Origin: an uncultured Bacilli bacterium
GTDB lineage: Bacteria; Bacillota_I; Bacilli_A; RF39; UBA660
NCBI GenBank assembly: GCA_910587065.1
Contig: CAJUMA010000001.1
Location: 147,446-211,445 of the forward strand
Reading direction: 5' to 3'
DNA: 64,000 bases
Part shown: in pieces, positions 62,584 through 64,000 of the stretch
How the letters are laid out: each line of letters starts with the position of its first letter
Numbering within the stretch: position 1 is the first letter of the stretch
Notes under the pieces: generated by a model
Told to the model about the DNA's origin: nothing
The model's database searches: none
Seen by the model: only the letters and a program-made list of their open reading frames with translations
Position numbers and translations under genes: made by a program

Positions 62584-63753
62584 ATGGCAAGAGAAAAATT
62601 TGACCGTAGTAAACCACATGTTAACATTGGTACAATCGGACATGTTGACCATGGTAAAACTACATTAACTGCTGCAATCTCTAAGGAATTCTCAAAAGAT
62701 TTCATGGACTATGCTGCAATCGACAGTGCTCCAGAAGAAAGAGAACGTGGTATTACAATTAACACTGCTCACGTTGAGTATGAAACTGAAAAAAGACATT
62801 ATGCTCACGTTGACTGTCCAGGACATGCTGACTATGTTAAAAACATGATCACAGGTGCTGCACAAATGGATGGTGCTATCTTAGTTGTTTCAGCTGCAGA
62901 TGGTGCTATGCCACAAACAAGAGAACATATCTTACTATCAAGACAAGTTGGTGTTCCTAAAATTGTTGTATTTATGAATAAATGCGACCAAGTTGATGAC
63001 CCAGAAATTCTTGAATTAGTAGAAATGGAAATCAGAGAATTATTAGGAGAATATGGATTTGATTCAGAATGTCCAGTAATTAAAGGATCTGCATTAAAGG
63101 CTCTTGAAGGAGATGCAGATGCTGTTAAAGCTATTCATGACTTAATGGATGCTGTTGATAATTACATTGATACTCCTGAAAGAGATACCGATAAACCATT
63201 CTTAATGAGTATTGAAGACGTATTTACTATTTCAGGACGTGGAACTGTTGTTACAGGACGTGTTGAACGTGGTAAGTTAAATCTTAATGACGAAGTTGAA
63301 ATCGTTGGTTTAAGAGAAACAAGAAAGACTGTTGTTACAGGAATTGAAATGTTCAGAAAATCATTAGATTATGCTGAATCTGGAGATAATGCGGGTGTAT
63401 TACTACGTGGTATTTCTAGAGAAGATGTTGAAAGAGGACAAGTTCTTGCTAAACCAGGAAGTGTTACTCCACATCATAAATTCAAAGCTGCAGTTTACGT
63501 ATTAAGCAAAGAAGAAGGCGGACGTCATACTCCATTCTTCACAAACTACAGACCTCAATTCTATTTCAGAACAACTGACGTTACAGGTGTTATTGAATTA
63601 CCTGCAGGTGTTGAAATGGTTATGCCAGGTGATAATGTTGACATTACTGTAGACTTAATAAGCACAGTTGCTATTGAACAAGGAACTAAGTTCTCTATCC
63701 GTGAAGGTGGTAGAACAGTTGGTTCTGGTGTAGTTTCTGAAGTTATTGAATAA
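62584..63753 (+). CDS. tuf: Elongation factor Tu
   Basis: Carries aminoacyl-tRNA to the ribosome. 389 aa, slightly shorter than the usual 394-396. It contains G1 [28 protein letters not shown] (switch I), G3 [16 protein letters not shown] and G4 MNKCDQVD, then domains II and III to the C-terminal [30 protein letters not shown]. It lies 78 nt after fusA and ends with a strong terminator. Confidence 0.98.
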   Translation: MAREKFDRSKPHVNIGTIGHVDHGKTTLTAAISKEFSKDFMDYAAIDSAPEERERGITINTAHVEYETEKRHYAHVDCPGHADYVKNMITGAAQMDGAILVVSAADGAMPQTREHILLSRQVGVPKIVVFMNKCDQVDDPEILELVEMEIRELLGEYGFDSECPVIKGSALKALEGDADAVKAIHDLMDAVDNYIDTPERDTDKPFLMSIEDVFTISGRGTVVTGRVERGKLNLNDEVEIVGLRETRKTVVTGIEMFRKSLDYAESGDNAGVLLRGISREDVERGQVLAKPGSVTPHHKFKAAVYVLSKEEGGRHTPFFTNYRPQFYFRTTDVTGVIELPAGVEMVMPGDNVDITVDLISTVAIEQGTKFSIREGGRTVGSGVVSEVIE

Positions 63754-63773
63754 TAACTAGAACTATATAAATT

Positions 63774-63801
63774 AAACTCACAATATTTGTGAGTTTTTTT
63801 A
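63774..63801 (+). terminator. Terminator after tuf
   Basis: AAACTCACAA (63774-63783) pairs with TTGTGAGTTT (63787-63796) around TAT, followed by T residues. Confidence 0.85.
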
Positions 63802-63861
63802 TGTAAAAAATTACAAAAAATACACTTGACAAGACGATTAGGGCTTGCTAAAAAAAAAAAA

Positions 63862-63870
63862 TGCTATAAT
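63862..63870 (+). promoter_or_regulatory. Extended -10 before the last partial gene
   Basis: TGCTATAAT with TATAAT at 63865-63870. A TTGACA at 63826-63831 is too far upstream to pair with it. A short hairpin (TCCG/CGGA near 63883-63899) follows in the leader. Confidence 0.5.
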
Positions 63871-63921
63871 CAAAGTAGATAAGTCCGCTTAAAAACGGAT
63901 AAAGATTGTAGGTGTTTTTTA

Positions 63922-64000
63922 GTGAAGAAAGTATTAAGTATAATAGTTAGTTTAATGTTAATAGTAAGTCCAGTATATGCCCTAGATTCAGAAGGAGTAA
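63922..64000 (+). CDS. Truncated gene for a secreted protein
   Basis: From GTG 63922 (AGGTG 7 nt upstream) the frame stays open to the window end, giving 26 residues: a basic start and a hydrophobic core (VLSIIVSLMLIVSP) then VYA, a typical Sec signal peptide cleaved before LDSEGV. The mature part lies outside the window and cannot be named. Confidence 0.6.
   Translation, partial: MKKVLSIIVSLMLIVSPVYALDSEGV

Noticed and set aside
63826..63831. TTGACA as the -35 of the last gene
   Set aside because: The gap to TATAAT at 63865 is 33 nt. The extended -10 explains the promoter better.

Overview
The window is a 64 kb piece of a very AT-rich Gram-positive-type (Bacillota) chromosome. Genes end in TAA, TAG or TGA and every Trp reads TGG, so the standard bacterial code applies. 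A TagO-like enzyme, prolipoprotein transferase (Lgt), a VanY-type carboxypeptidase, AddAB, EssC/EsaB, the L10 leader and the order mrnC-rlmB-sigH-secE-nusG-rplKAJL all point to Firmicutes. Rubrerythrin suggests an anaerobe. An uncultured gut Bacilli or Mollicutes-relative lineage that keeps its wall would fit, but I cannot name a genus.

Layout. 1-3.3 kb is accessory and partly decayed: a gene tail, a putative three-hairpin small RNA, a Fic remnant and orphan genes. 3.3-8 kb holds a DUF1846 protein, a membrane-anchored InlB-repeat protein divergent from a membrane XRE regulator, an orphan helical protein and an approximately 200 nt structured noncoding region. 8-13.8 kb is a reduced type VII secretion locus: two WXG100-like proteins, EsaB and EssC, without recognisable EsaA, EssA or EssB. 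14-31 kb holds rubrerythrin, a helicase IV-like protein with AddA and AddB, a VanY peptidase, a sirtuin, an RluD-type pseudouridine synthase, three small regulators or orphans, a three-gene operon with mTERF-like helical repeats, tRNA-Glu(CTC) and a decayed patch with transglutaminase and PepC remnants. 31-40.8 kb is housekeeping: tagO, a HAD phosphatase, an ABC-FtsX fusion, dusB, an M3-like peptidase, uvrA and lgt.

The main discovery is at 40.8-51.9 kb. A collagen-like (Gly-X-Thr) gene is split by a 9,172 bp element (41559-50730) carrying its own large serine recombinase. The recombinase gene ends 26 nt before one junction. Joining the two inner ends gives a near-perfect inverted repeat (13 of 15 arm positions) around a CG dinucleotide, which is the form expected of attP. 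Joining the outer ends restores the collagen frame through to a Cys-rich C-terminus that overlaps the start of a glycosyltransferase gene. The cargo is a membrane-bound XRE regulator, a secreted 236 aa protein, a MacB/FtsX-type ABC exporter with two permeases and a secreted 143 aa protein, followed by decayed mobile-element genes.

52-64 kb is the conserved transcription and translation cluster: mrnC, rlmB, a SigH-like factor, secE, nusG, rplK, rplA, rplJ, rplL, rpsL, rpsG, fusA and tuf. It has unusual features. rpoB and rpoC are absent between rplL and rpsL and are replaced by two small membrane-protein genes. A glycine-rich surface-protein gene sits between nusG and rplK. SecE has a long charged N-terminal extension and L11 an acidic C-terminal tail.
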